A stretch of DNA of 53,884 nt from an uncultured Pseudomonadota bacterium (GCA_903832085.1 CAIKZZ010000016.1:1-53884); one strand, 5' to 3'; numbered from the stretch's first letter, positions 19,108 through 28,369 are shown. Notes: generated by a model not told the origin, from the sequence alone. Translations and numbers: made by a program.

Positions 19108-20594
19108 ATGCCGTCGTCCACACACCCACTCAGGCTGAGCGACGCTTAAGCTACGCCTTCGCGCGCCGTCATGGCCTTTTATGCACCCGAGTTGATAGTG
19201 ACTCTGCTGATGTGATTGCTCGCCATTCGGCCGAGGCTGCCGGAGTCGCTGAACTACGCCGTTATCTTGGGGTGCCGTTACGCTTAGAGCGCGTCAGTGA
19301 CGAACGCTTTGAGGATCTGCTCCAGCGCAGCTACGAAGGCGGCAACAACGCGGCCGCCGCCGCGGCTGAGGGCCTTGAGAGCGACACCGACCTTGCACAT
19401 ATTGCCGAGGAACTACCGGAACCGTCGGATCTGTTGGAGTCCGAGGATGATGCACCCATCATCAAGCTCATCAACGCTGTGCTGACTCAGGCAGTGCGCG
19501 AGAATGCGTCGGACATCCACATCGAGCCATTTGAAAACCGCCTAGTAATCCGTTTTCGTGTCGATGGCGTACTACGTGAGGTATTGCAGTCGCGCCGCGC
19601 TCTAGCACCGGTGGTGGTATCACGTATTAAAGTCATGTCAAAGCTCGACATTGCCGAAAAGCGTTTACCGCAAGACGGTCGTATGTCACTAAAAATCGCC
19701 GCACGGCCAGTCGATGTGCGTGTGTCGACCATTCCGGCAGGTCACGGCGAGCGCGTCGTGCTGCGACTCCTAGACAAACAAGCTGGCCGCCTCGATCTAG
19801 GCTCTCTAGGAATGGATACGGTCACGCAGACAGCCATGGACGGGCTGATCCATAAACCCTACGGCATCATCTTGGTGACGGGGCCCACGGGCTCGGGAAA
19901 AACGACCACTCTGTATGCAGCCCTCGAACGCTTAAACGACGACACGCGCAATATTATGACGGTAGAAGATCCCATCGAGTATTACATCGATGGAATCGGT
20001 CAGACCCAGGTCAACACCAAGGTTGAAATGACCTTTGCGCGTGGCTTACGTGCCATCTTGCGCCAAGATCCAGATGTGGTCATGGTCGGTGAAATCCGTG
20101 ATATAGAAACCGCACAAATTGCGATACAAGCCTCGCTGACGGGTCATCTCGTGCTATCAACGCTACACACCAACACAGCAGTTGGTGCGATCACTCGCTT
20201 ACGCGACATGGGCGTTGAGCCGTTTCTGCTGTCTTCTACTTTGATCGGCGTACTGGCCCAACGGCTCGTGCGTGTGCTCAATCCTGACACGCGACTACCC
20301 TATCAGGCTGCTGACTACGAGCGTCAGTTTTTGAATTTAGACAAAGAGGCAGCAGCCACTGTCTACCGAGCATCAGCCGATAACGGTACCGGCTACCGTG
20401 GACGCACTGGCATCTACGAACTTGTAAATGTCGACGATGCGATGCGCACCTTAATTCACGATGGCGCGGGTGAACAAGAACTTGAGCGGCATGCGCGCCT
20501 CAGTACTCCAAGCATTCGCGACGACGGCAGACGACGCATCCTAGCCGGTCAAACGACCATCGAAGAAGTTTTGCGCGTCACGCGCGAAGACTAG
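19104..20594 (+). CDS. gspE: Type II secretion system ATPase GspE
   Basis: GspE is the cytoplasmic hexameric ATPase that powers pseudopilus assembly. The 496-residue protein has the N-terminal GspL-binding region, then Walker A GPTGSGKTTTLYAAL, the Asp box, Walker B LRQDPDVVMVGEIRDIET and the His box TGHLVLSTLHTNTA. The metal-binding insert is unusual: the four cysteines normally present after QRLVR and before GTGYRGR are all absent (VRVLNPDTRLPY and RASADNGTGYRGR). ATG 19104 overlaps the gspD stop by four bases, so translation is probably coupled. PilB/GspE homology is shared, but position between gspD and gspF makes GspE the clear choice. Confidence 0.95.
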   Translation: MNAVVHTPTQAERRLSYAFARRHGLLCTRVDSDSADVIARHSAEAAGVAELRRYLGVPLRLERVSDERFEDLLQRSYEGGNNAAAAAAEGLESDTDLAHIAEELPEPSDLLESEDDAPIIKLINAVLTQAVRENASDIHIEPFENRLVIRFRVDGVLREVLQSRRALAPVVVSRIKVMSKLDIAEKRLPQDGRMSLKIAARPVDVRVSTIPAGHGERVVLRLLDKQAGRLDLGSLGMDTVTQTAMDGLIHKPYGIILVTGPTGSGKTTTLYAALERLNDDTRNIMTVEDPIEYYIDGIGQTQVNTKVEMTFARGLRAILRQDPDVVMVGEIRDIETAQIAIQASLTGHLVLSTLHTNTAVGAITRLRDMGVEPFLLSSTLIGVLAQRLVRVLNPDTRLPYQAADYERQFLNLDKEAAATVYRASADNGTGYRGRTGIYELVNVDDAMRTLIHDGAGEQELERHARLSTPSIRDDGRRRILAGQTTIEEVLRVTRED

Positions 20595-20598
20595 ACAC

Positions 20599-21816
20599 AT
20601 GGCCGCATTTGAATACACTGCGCTTGACACCAAAGGCCATCAATCCCGCGGGTTAATCGAAACCGACACTGCGCGCCAAGTCCGCCAACTATTACGGGAC
20701 AAGGGCTTACTGCCCGTCACTGTCACCGAGGTTGCAGCCAAGGAGGCAACTCGTGACCGAGGCAGTTTCACGTTGCGACGCGGCGTATCAGCAGCTGATC
20801 TTGCTCTACTCACCCGTCAACTGGCCACGCTCGGCCGAGCGGGGCTGCCTTTGGAAGAGGCGCTACTCGCGGTGTCGCAACAAACAGAAAAACCACGCAT
20901 CCAGGCCATCATTGCTGGCGTACGAGCCAAGGTGCTTGAAGGACGTACGCTAGCAGACGGTCTAGGCGTGTTTCCGCAGGTGTTCCCGGAAATCTATCGC
21001 ACCACCGTTGGAGCTGGAGAGCAATCCGGACGGCTTGATAACGTGCTGGAACGTCTGGCCGATTACACAGAAAACCGACAGCTCTTACAAAGCCGTGTCC
21101 GTAATGCCATGGTCTATCCACTGCTGCTCACGATAGTTTGCGTACTCATCGTCTCGCTACTCCTTGGCTATGTGGTACCAGAAGTCGTCAACGTCTTTAA
21201 AGCGAGCAAGCAACAGTTACCCATACTCACTCGTGTCTTGATAGCGAGTAGCGATGGCTTTAGGCACTGGTGGTGGCTACTCTTTAGCGCCATGGGCGCC
21301 GTGGCCTATGGCTTTCGACGCTGGCTGCGCGATATCAGCGCGCAGCGACGCTGGCATCGTCTATTGCTGCGGCTCCCTTTGATCGGACAACTCGTTCGTG
21401 GCGTCAACGCTGCTCGTTTTGCGCGCACGCTGTCTATTTTAACCGCGAGTGCTGTGCCTGTTTTGGACGCGCTGCGCATCGCGGGCGAGGTGGTCATCAA
21501 CGTACCCATGCGCGAAGCGGTCGCTGACGCTGCCGTGCGGGTACGTGAAGGAGCTCCAATTGCGCGCTCGCTCGGATTGAGCAAGCTCTACCCTCCCATG
21601 CTGATTCACTTGATCGCGAGCGGTGAGACCAGTGGCGATCTTGAGAACATGCTTGAGCGTGCCGCAACCACGCAGGAACGTGAAATGGATGGCATCGTCA
21701 ACACCTGCGTCAATGTGCTAGGCCCTATGATGATTCTGATCATGGGCGGATTTGTGCTATTGATAGTACTTGCACTGCTCCTCCCGATTTTTCAGCTAAA
21801 TCAACTGGTACGCTGA
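20599..21816 (+). CDS. gspF: Type II secretion system inner-membrane platform protein GspF
   Basis: GspF is the polytopic platform protein around which the pseudopilus rotates or assembles. The 405-residue product starts with the conserved MAAFEYTALDTKGHQSRGLIE. It has two homologous T2SSF domains (LLTRQLATLGRAGLPLEEAL and ARFARTLSILTASAVPVLDA) and three transmembrane segments, the last being MMILIMGGFVLLIVLALLLPIF. ATG 20599 is five bases after the gspE stop. No gspG-N genes follow; the next gene is convergent dnaE2. Confidence 0.95.
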   Translation: MAAFEYTALDTKGHQSRGLIETDTARQVRQLLRDKGLLPVTVTEVAAKEATRDRGSFTLRRGVSAADLALLTRQLATLGRAGLPLEEALLAVSQQTEKPRIQAIIAGVRAKVLEGRTLADGLGVFPQVFPEIYRTTVGAGEQSGRLDNVLERLADYTENRQLLQSRVRNAMVYPLLLTIVCVLIVSLLLGYVVPEVVNVFKASKQQLPILTRVLIASSDGFRHWWWLLFSAMGAVAYGFRRWLRDISAQRRWHRLLLRLPLIGQLVRGVNAARFARTLSILTASAVPVLDALRIAGEVVINVPMREAVADAAVRVREGAPIARSLGLSKLYPPMLIHLIASGETSGDLENMLERAATTQEREMDGIVNTCVNVLGPMMILIMGGFVLLIVLALLLPIFQLNQLVR

Positions 21817-21848
21817 CCTCGCGATACGTTGATAAAAAGCCTCCCATC

Positions 21849-24800
21849 TCAGTGAAAATTGCGAGCAGCTGTACTTAACTGTCCAAGCGCACGGGTATGG
21901 TCCACTAACCGCTCAACACACACGTGCACTACCTCGCCTGCACGCTGCACAGTACCAATGGCGCCAAGTAATTGTGCGTTCAGCAACTGGCGACGAAACC
22001 GCGCTGCTATACGCTGCCAAATAATCAGGTTCACCACGCCTGTTTCGTCCTCAAGCGTGACAAACACCACACCCCCCGCAGAACCTGGGCGTTGTCGCGT
22101 TAGCACTAAGCCGGCAACCACCACCGCAGCGCCATGACCTTGGTGGTGTACAGCTTGTGCGGTCAGACAGTGCAACACGTTTAAGCGTGTGCGCAATAAA
22201 GCGAGTGGATGTCTGCCTAGCGTTAAACCCAGCGAGCGGTAGTCGGCCACAATATCAGCGCCTTCGGTTGGCTTTTTCAGCAGAGGCGTGGCCTGATCCT
22301 GCGTATCGTGTACCAACAAGCCCACCGGCCGCTCTATACCAGTGACCGCCCATACCGCTAGATGTCGGTGGCCTGCTAATGCAGCCAGCGCACCACTGTC
22401 GGCAAGCGCTGCAAGTTCGTGACGACTTAAATCTGCCCGTGCTGCCAGATCTTCGACAGAAGAAAAGATGTGCTGTTGACGGGCATTAATCAGCCGCGCT
22501 GCAGCTGAAGGACCGAAGCCACGCACCTGCATCAAGCCCAATCGAATGACTGACAATGTCTCGCCCTCGAGCGTGCATTCCCACTCACTGCTGAGTACAT
22601 CAACGCCCCGTACGTTAACGCCGTGCTCACGAGCATCACGCACCAATTGGGCTGGAGCGTAAAATCCCATCGGCTGACTGTTAAGTAAACCGACCGTAAA
22701 AGCGGCAGGCTCATGGCACTTGAGCCACGCCGATATATACACAATTAGGGCAAAACTCGCTGCATGCGCCTCTGGAAATCCATAGTCACCAAAACCAAGG
22801 ATCTGCCTAAAAATCGCTTGCGCAAATTCTTCTGTGTACCCACGGGCTCGCATCCCATCAATCAAGCGCGACTCGAAAGCGCCCAGTCCGCCGCGACGCT
22901 TCCATGCCGCCATTGCACGTCGCAACTGATCGGCCTCGCCTGCACTAAAGCCTGCTGCCACAATCGCAAGCTGCATGACCTGCTCTTGAAAAATGGGCAC
23001 GCCCAAGGTACGTGACAGCACCTCACGCACTGCCTCGCTCGGGTAAAGGACCGGCTCAAGTCCCATGCGTCGCCTTAAATAAGGATGCACCATGTTGCCC
23101 TGAATAGGACCCGGGCGCACTAGTGCCACCTCAATCACCAGATCGTAGTAGCACTTAGGCGCTAAGCGCGGCAGCATCGCCATCTGCGCACGTGATTCGA
23201 TTTGAAAAACGCCTACCGTATCTGCTTTCGAGATCATCGCGTAAGTCGTTGGATCTTCTGCCGGCACATCTGCTAACTGAAAAACTCTACCGTGACGTGC
23301 ACTCATTAGAGCAAGTGTCCGACGGATCGCACTCAACATACCAAGCGCTAACACATCGACCTTTAATATCCCTAGGTCATCAAGATCATCCTTGTCCCAC
23401 TGAATTACAGTACGCTCAGGCATGGCTGCATTCTCAATGGGAACAAGCGCGTCCAGCGAATCACGCGCAATGACAAACCCCCCTACATGCTGAGACAAAT
23501 GACGCGGAAATCCGATCAGTTCTGCACTTAAAAGCAGCAGCCGGGTCACCACGGGACTTGCTGGGTCAAGTCCCGCTTCACGAATGTAGATAGGATCAAT
23601 ATCTGCGCCGTCCCAACCACGTAATGAGCGACCTAGTCGCATCATCATGGCCGCTGGCAAACCTAATGCACGCCCCACATCACGTAGTGCGCTACGTGGA
23701 CGGTACCGAATCACGACCCCCGTCAGCGCTGCACGGTGGCGACCATACTTTGTGTACAGATACTGAATAACCTCCTCGCGACGCTCATGCTCGAAATCCA
23801 CGTCGATATCAGGAGGCTCATTGCGCTCTTTCGAAACGAAGCGCTCAAACAGCATCGCCATACGTGCCGGATCCACTTCGGTGATTCCGAGACAATAACA
23901 AACCGCTGAATTTGCGGCAGAACCCCGCCCCTGACATAAGATTCCGCGCGCTTTAGCAAAGCGCACCAGATCCTCTACCGTCAAGAAATAAGCCTCAAAC
24001 TGCAGCTCAGAAATCAAGGCAAGCTCACGCGCCACAAGCTGGCGCACCTGGGTCGGCGCGCCATCAGGCCAACGCAGACGCATTCCTTGGGAGGTCAGCG
24101 CGCTCAGCCAACTTCCCGCGGTCTGCCCTGTCGGCACCAACTCACTCGGATACTCATAGCGCAGCGTATCCAAATTAAAATGACAACGTTCGGCGATCAG
24201 CACCGTCTGGCGCAAGAGTTCGAGTGGATAGCGGCGCGCAAGTTGTGCGCGATGTTGTAGATGGCGTTCCGCATTCGAATGCAATTGCAGACCTAGGGAC
24301 TCTATCGGCACAGCCAAGCGAATCGCCGTTAACACATCCTGTAATGACTGACGCTGACGCTGATGCATGTAAACATTACCGCTAGCTACTGCAGGAATGC
24401 CCACACTGGCAGCCAATGCCAGCAAACCACTCACATACGCTCGGTCGCTGCCAGTAGCGTGTGCTTCCACTGCAACCCATAAATCGTCAAATCGCTCGCG
24501 CAACCACTGAAGATCGGTGATCTCGCCTGAATTATTAGGCAACCAAAGGCACAACACGCCCGGCAAGGGATCACGGCACAGATCAGCCGGCGTCATTAAG
24601 TAATGACCCTTGTCGGCAGCGCGACGCGCTTGGGTAATTAATCGGCACAAAGCGGCATAGGCTGCGCGATCACTTGCGAGCAAGACACACCGCAAACCGT
24701 TTGTCAGCGTCAACTGGGTACCAATAATTAGCTGACATGCCAGAGCTTTGGCTGCCACATGGGCGCGTACCACGCCGGCAAATGAACATTCATCAGTTAG

Positions 24801-24932
24801 CGCGAGGGCCTTATAGCCCAGCGCGTTCGCCTGCTGCAGCAACTCCTCTGGATGCGATGCCCCAGTTAAAAAAGTGTAGTTGGAGATGGCATGCAGCTCA
24901 GCATAGTCAGGTATTTCAACACTCATGCGCAT
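21849..24932 (-). CDS. dnaE2: Error-prone DNA polymerase DnaE2 (ImuC)
   Basis: DnaE2 is an alternative C-family polymerase that carries out translesion synthesis with ImuA and ImuB. From ATG 24932 it has 1027 residues, shorter than replicative DnaE as expected. The PHP domain opens with YAELHAISNYTFLTGASHPE. The catalytic palm contains CQGRGSAANSAVCYCLGI and PPDIDVDFEHERREEV with the metal-binding Asp pair. The C-terminal OB fold (VVVAGLVLTRQRPGSAGG) is present. ATG 24932 lies two bases after the imuB stop; the longer frame from 24962 starts inside imuB, and ATG 24926 is a second choice. It is the last gene of the SOS operon. Confidence 0.95.
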   Translation of the reverse strand: MRMSVEIPDYAELHAISNYTFLTGASHPEELLQQANALGYKALALTDECSFAGVVRAHVAAKALACQLIIGTQLTLTNGLRCVLLASDRAAYAALCRLITQARRAADKGHYLMTPADLCRDPLPGVLCLWLPNNSGEITDLQWLRERFDDLWVAVEAHATGSDRAYVSGLLALAASVGIPAVASGNVYMHQRQRQSLQDVLTAIRLAVPIESLGLQLHSNAERHLQHRAQLARRYPLELLRQTVLIAERCHFNLDTLRYEYPSELVPTGQTAGSWLSALTSQGMRLRWPDGAPTQVRQLVARELALISELQFEAYFLTVEDLVRFAKARGILCQGRGSAANSAVCYCLGITEVDPARMAMLFERFVSKERNEPPDIDVDFEHERREEVIQYLYTKYGRHRAALTGVVIRYRPRSALRDVGRALGLPAAMMMRLGRSLRGWDGADIDPIYIREAGLDPASPVVTRLLLLSAELIGFPRHLSQHVGGFVIARDSLDALVPIENAAMPERTVIQWDKDDLDDLGILKVDVLALGMLSAIRRTLALMSARHGRVFQLADVPAEDPTTYAMISKADTVGVFQIESRAQMAMLPRLAPKCYYDLVIEVALVRPGPIQGNMVHPYLRRRMGLEPVLYPSEAVREVLSRTLGVPIFQEQVMQLAIVAAGFSAGEADQLRRAMAAWKRRGGLGAFESRLIDGMRARGYTEEFAQAIFRQILGFGDYGFPEAHAASFALIVYISAWLKCHEPAAFTVGLLNSQPMGFYAPAQLVRDAREHGVNVRGVDVLSSEWECTLEGETLSVIRLGLMQVRGFGPSAAARLINARQQHIFSSVEDLAARADLSRHELAALADSGALAALAGHRHLAVWAVTGIERPVGLLVHDTQDQATPLLKKPTEGADIVADYRSLGLTLGRHPLALLRTRLNVLHCLTAQAVHHQGHGAAVVVAGLVLTRQRPGSAGGVVFVTLEDETGVVNLIIWQRIAARFRRQLLNAQLLGAIGTVQRAGEVVHVCVERLVDHTRALGQLSTAARNFH

Positions 24933-24934
24933 CA

Positions 24935-26575
24935 CTAACCAAAAATGCCATGCAAAAACCACTCGCGAGTACGATGCTCACGAAATACCCACACACGCAC
25001 CCCTTTGCATGTGACCGCCCGATAGTAGTCGCGAGCGATTGCTTGCCCATCCCACCAACCGCTCTCAATGCGTTCAAGCTCAGAGGTCAAACGCAAAGGA
25101 CCACTGTACTGTGGAACACCATTGTCACTGGATAGTGGCTCCGGCACTGACAGTAGCCACACCGGACGAGGATTATGCGTAATCTCAATCGCCGGCAAGC
25201 GCGCGCTTTCCAAGCCTTTAATAGGAGCAATAGCGTGCCACGCTGCCTCAGGCCGGTGCTGAGAATGTAGCCTTACGCTACGTACTCGGTGCGATCCTAA
25301 TCGCGCTATCAATGTATCAAGTAACGTCAGAAAGGCCCGACTACTATTTGCGTCCGCTATCTCGGGTAGCGCTGCTGTGCCTTGCTCGATTGCTGATGGC
25401 GTATCACTACGCAAACTAATAGACACTACCGGCGCATGCAACTGCTCACGTGCCAAGCGCTCACACAATAGACTTTGCCAATCTTTTGCACATGCCGTGG
25501 CACGAGACCGTCCAAGCGGCACACGTTGTGATGTACCTAAGTGCTGACGCAGCAGCAGCACAATCCGCGCAACGCCTGCACCACGTGCGCGCAAAAATCG
25601 CTCCATCTCAACAAATAACTGCTCACAATAAGGCAACAAGGCTGCGCTATTCTCAGCTTCAAATAACAGATCCACATCGCCTCGAAAGCGGTCAGGCACT
25701 ACATAACGGCGACGTGGCGCCTCATAACGTCCGTATGCCTCATCGAGTTCCGCTAAGCGCTGCGGTGTCAAACGCAGGCAAAGTCCCGCGCGTGGCAAAC
25801 GATAAAGATCAGCTAAGTCCGTGATGCCAAGCCGCGTGCAATCGGACAGCACTTGTGAGGGCCAGCCGGTGACAGTCACGGGCAGCCGACCTAGCACACT
25901 AGCTAAACGCGCACGTGATAACACCATGCTGCCATTAGCCCCTTGCGCCAACCACAGGGCCGCGCGGGCTGTAGGTGCTATAGCGAGTCGCACTGCATGC
26001 CCCTGTCGGCTAGCATCCGCCTGTACACGTTCAAGCAAAGACTGGGCACCCCCAAAGAGCCCCAAACTGCCCTGCACCTCCAGTAAGAGCGTATTGGGTG
26101 GCACAAGACTGATCCATGAGGTGTAACAACGCGCCCACTGTGCCAACCGATCAAGTTCACCTGCCTCCAAGACTTGATCGCGTGTGCAAAGATCCAGAAC
26201 TGCAGTCTGAGTTTGCGCAGTTCCAATCGACATGCCAGAAACCACGCCAGCAGTGCGTGCGGCAGCATTGACTGCAACCACCACGCCCTGAGCACTGAGC
26301 GCGCTTAACACCGCACGTGGCTGCGCTAAGGAGCCGTGCAGACGCTCAAGTGCAATCAGCGGTAAGTCAGGAAGTTGCAGTGCAAGCCATAAAAGTGGCG
26401 GCAACGTACGCCGCGATACTGGCACCAAGGCAGGCATAGGTAGTGACTGCTCTAATGGCTCCGTTAACACCGCCTCGCGCATGACAGGCGCAAATAAATC
26501 ACCTGTTACATGAAGGTAGTCAGCGCCCTGCCGCGCAGTTGTGCTTGAAGGTGCACGCACTCTGCGCTGGCGCAT
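24935..26575 (-). CDS. imuB: ImuB, catalytically inactive Y-family polymerase homologue
   Basis: ImuB is the hub that links DnaE2 and ImuA to the beta clamp during SOS mutagenesis. The 546-residue protein has the Y-family framework (LLWLALQLPDLPLIALERLH near residue 60, then ARCYTSWISLVPPNTLLLEV), but the usual catalytic acidic cluster is missing, as in other ImuB proteins. The first 55-60 residues before PPLLWLALQLPDLPL are longer than typical for the family. ATG 26575 follows the imuA stop by three bases with an AAGG upstream, which supports the long form; a downstream start cannot be excluded. Confidence 0.92.
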   Translation of the reverse strand: MRQRRVRAPSSTTARQGADYLHVTGDLFAPVMREAVLTEPLEQSLPMPALVPVSRRTLPPLLWLALQLPDLPLIALERLHGSLAQPRAVLSALSAQGVVVAVNAAARTAGVVSGMSIGTAQTQTAVLDLCTRDQVLEAGELDRLAQWARCYTSWISLVPPNTLLLEVQGSLGLFGGAQSLLERVQADASRQGHAVRLAIAPTARAALWLAQGANGSMVLSRARLASVLGRLPVTVTGWPSQVLSDCTRLGITDLADLYRLPRAGLCLRLTPQRLAELDEAYGRYEAPRRRYVVPDRFRGDVDLLFEAENSAALLPYCEQLFVEMERFLRARGAGVARIVLLLRQHLGTSQRVPLGRSRATACAKDWQSLLCERLAREQLHAPVVSISLRSDTPSAIEQGTAALPEIADANSSRAFLTLLDTLIARLGSHRVRSVRLHSQHRPEAAWHAIAPIKGLESARLPAIEITHNPRPVWLLSVPEPLSSDNGVPQYSGPLRLTSELERIESGWWDGQAIARDYYRAVTCKGVRVWVFREHRTREWFLHGIFG

Positions 26576-26578
26576 GTG

Positions 26579-27223
26579 TCAACCTTGCAACACAGCGCAG
26601 ACTCGCACGGGACCACAGCCGCGGCGCTTGAAAATCAATAGATCCAGCCCATCAGACGTGGGTTCAAGCACAATACGCAAACTCGCTGGCGAAGGTTGCT
26701 CTTTGCATAATAGTGACCGAAATACGACCACGAGACTGTGACTGTGTGCTGCTGCCAACTGCAAGCGTCGTAACCAGCGAAGCTCTACACTATCGAGCCA
26801 TGCCAGCACTGCCACACAGCTACCAGAACGCAGCGCCTCCTCCATAGCCCACATCCGATCGCTTAACGTCTGGGCTGTGACCCATAGCACGCGCTCAAGT
26901 GGCAAGCCGCCTTGCACTAGCGCAGGCGCATACGGGATATAAGGAGGCGCAATCCAAGCAAGCCAGCGAGGTGCTGTGTGCGATGGATTAACGAGTGCGC
27001 GCAATGCTGGTAATAGCAGCTGTAACTCACCGACACCTGCTGCGGGCTGCAACAGTTCGATTAACTCACCCAGCGGCCAGCCGCCATCTGCGAGACAGCC
27101 ATTTAACCGTGGCAAGCCACTGTCGATATAAGGTCGGGTTGGGGAACGTACCGTATCGCGAGCACGCCAGACAGCCGTGCTCGCAAGCAGTGCATCGAGT
27201 GTAGACCGCATAGCACAAAGCAT
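26579..27223 (-). CDS. imuA: ImuA, RecA/SulA-like SOS mutagenesis protein
   Basis: ImuA is a RecA-related factor needed with ImuB and DnaE2 for damage-induced mutagenesis. The 214-residue protein has the family pattern: GLPRLNGCLADGGWPLGELIELL near the N-terminus, a degenerate nucleotide-binding region (LQPAAGVGELQLLLPAL) and the WVTAQTLSDRMWAMEEALRSG segment. ATG 27223 is 32 bases after the lexA stop; an in-frame ATG at 27211 is an alternative. It belongs to the lexA-imuA-imuB-dnaE2 operon. Confidence 0.9.
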   Translation of the reverse strand: MLCAMRSTLDALLASTAVWRARDTVRSPTRPYIDSGLPRLNGCLADGGWPLGELIELLQPAAGVGELQLLLPALRALVNPSHTAPRWLAWIAPPYIPYAPALVQGGLPLERVLWVTAQTLSDRMWAMEEALRSGSCVAVLAWLDSVELRWLRRLQLAAAHSHSLVVVFRSLLCKEQPSPASLRIVLEPTSDGLDLLIFKRRGCGPVRVCAVLQG

Positions 27224-27255
27224 CCATCACCCATAACGGCTTTTGCCGTTACAGG

Positions 27256-27882
27256 CTACTGCAGAAAATCGTTTTTATTGCCGCGACGTAAGACACCGAC
27301 AACCACGCCCTCGATCAACATGGACTGCTCTTTGAGATCGACACGAATCGGATCAAAGTCGGTATTCTCGGGTAAGAGCCACACGACCGAGCCTTCCTGA
27401 CGGTATCGCTTCACCGTCACTTCGTCATCGACACGTGCAACCACAATCTGACGATTACGCACTTCGGGTGTACGGTGCACCGCCACTAAATCACCATCCA
27501 TGATGCCGATGTCTTTCATCGACATGCCCTGCACCTTCAGCAAATAATGTGGCCGAGGGTTGAAGAGCTCCGGATCCACATGAAAGCGCCCTTCAATGTG
27601 CTCTTCGGACATGATCGGCCGCCCGGCTGCGACGCGTCCAATCAGCGGTAGGCCTATCTGATCACGCATCGTGTCTTTCAGTTGAATTCCACGCGACATA
27701 CCAGGCACAAGATCAATGGCGCCCTTGCGCTGCAAAGCGCGCAAGTGCTCCTCCGCCGCATTGGCAGACTTAAAGCCAAGCTCAGTGGCGATTTCAGCCC
27801 GGGTGGGTGGCATACCGGATTCGTCAATTTGCGACCGGATAAATTCGAGGATCTGGCGTTGGCGGGGAGTCAGGTCAGTCAT
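27256..27882 (-). CDS. lexA: SOS repressor LexA
   Basis: LexA represses SOS genes and cleaves itself when RecA filaments form. The 208-residue protein has the winged helix-turn-helix ([27 protein letters not shown], about 24-50). The Ala86-Gly87 cleavage site is in RVAAGRP. The catalytic dyad is Ser121 ([10 protein letters not shown]) and Lys158 (VTVKRY). AGGTGA lies just upstream of the ATG. Two CTG-N10-CAG boxes upstream indicate autoregulation, and the same transcript should carry the imuA-imuB-dnaE2 mutasome genes. Confidence 0.98.
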   Translation of the reverse strand: MTDLTPRQRQILEFIRSQIDESGMPPTRAEIATELGFKSANAAEEHLRALQRKGAIDLVPGMSRGIQLKDTMRDQIGLPLIGRVAAGRPIMSEEHIEGRFHVDPELFNPRPHYLLKVQGMSMKDIGIMDGDLVAVHRTPEVRNRQIVVARVDDEVTVKRYRQEGSVVWLLPENTDFDPIRVDLKEQSMLIEGVVVGVLRRGNKNDFLQ

Positions 27883-27889
27883 AAATCAC

Positions 27890-27905
27890 CTGTATATATG
27901 TACAG
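27890..27905. promoter_or_regulatory. LexA (SOS) box 1
   Basis: CTGTATATATGTACAG is a perfect CTG-N10-CAG palindrome of the gammaproteobacterial SOS type. It ends eight bases before the lexA start codon, inside the predicted leader. Confidence 0.95.
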
Positions 27906-27908
27906 AGA

Positions 27909-27924
27909 CTGTGATTATATACAG
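27909..27924. promoter_or_regulatory. LexA (SOS) box 2
   Basis: CTGTGATTATATACAG is a second perfect CTG-N10-CAG site, 19 bases from the first (centre to centre). It contains the predicted -10 hexamer of the operon, so LexA binding would block RNA polymerase. Confidence 0.93.
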
Positions 27925-27941
27925 CTATGCCATGTGCACAA
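27914..27941 (-). promoter_or_regulatory. Promoter of the lexA-imuA-imuB-dnaE2 operon
   Basis: On the minus strand TATAAT (27919-27914) is a perfect -10 element inside LexA box 2. TTGTGC (27941-27936) lies 16 bases upstream as a moderate -35. Transcription should begin near 27908, giving a leader of about 26 bases. Confidence 0.65.
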
Positions 27942-28339
27942 GCGCTCATGATAAAACCATCCATGAGAGTCTTGTAGTTAATTGATAATAATGAATATTT
28001 ATTTTTTTCATATCAGGGCAAAGCCGCCTTTATCGCCTATATCACTCGCCCGTAGCCATCCAGCAAGCACCAACCCATCGACTCGAGCGATTGCCCCAAA
28101 GATGCCGGCCCATTGCGTATCAACCCTTGCGCCAGCGCCACCCAGGCGCCCCACACACGCATCATGCAACTGACAAAGGCGCGCATATGACGCGCAAGCA
28201 CACGACCTCAGACGGCTCCTAGCGCGTACCATCGCACAAAGACAGTTCTGCGCCGTGGTATCTACGCACGTGTGCGCATCACCACCGTGGCATCCTGTGA
28301 ACGCGTCTGAACATGCATAGCAAAGCGAAGCACAGTGCA
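27942..28339. other. Intergenic gap without a convincing gene
   Basis: The left part (about 27960-28015) is AT-rich with a T tract at 28002-28008. The rest is GC-rich and contains only weak frames. The longest, 28008-28346 on the minus strand (112 residues, Cys- and Ala-rich N-terminus), has no recognisable domain or ribosome binding site. I see no tRNA or known RNA here; an unrecognised small RNA cannot be excluded. Confidence 0.5.
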
Positions 28340-28369
28340 TTGGCACAGACTGTCATATTCAGATAAAAT
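28340..28369 (+). promoter_or_regulatory. Promoter of the alanine-zipper lipoprotein gene
   Basis: TTGGCA (28340-28345) and TAAAAT (28364-28369) are 18 bases apart; GATAAA two bases upstream gives a 16-base spacer. The predicted leader of about 80 bases contains short GC-rich inverted repeats (CGGTC/GACCG at about 28400-28430), which could stabilise the mRNA of an abundant lipoprotein. Confidence 0.55.

Noticed and set aside
28008-28346. 112-residue minus-strand frame as a real gene
   Set aside because: No ribosome binding site, recognisable domain or partner was found, and the Cys-rich N-terminal half looks like random GC-rich translation. It is kept only as part of the unexplained gap.
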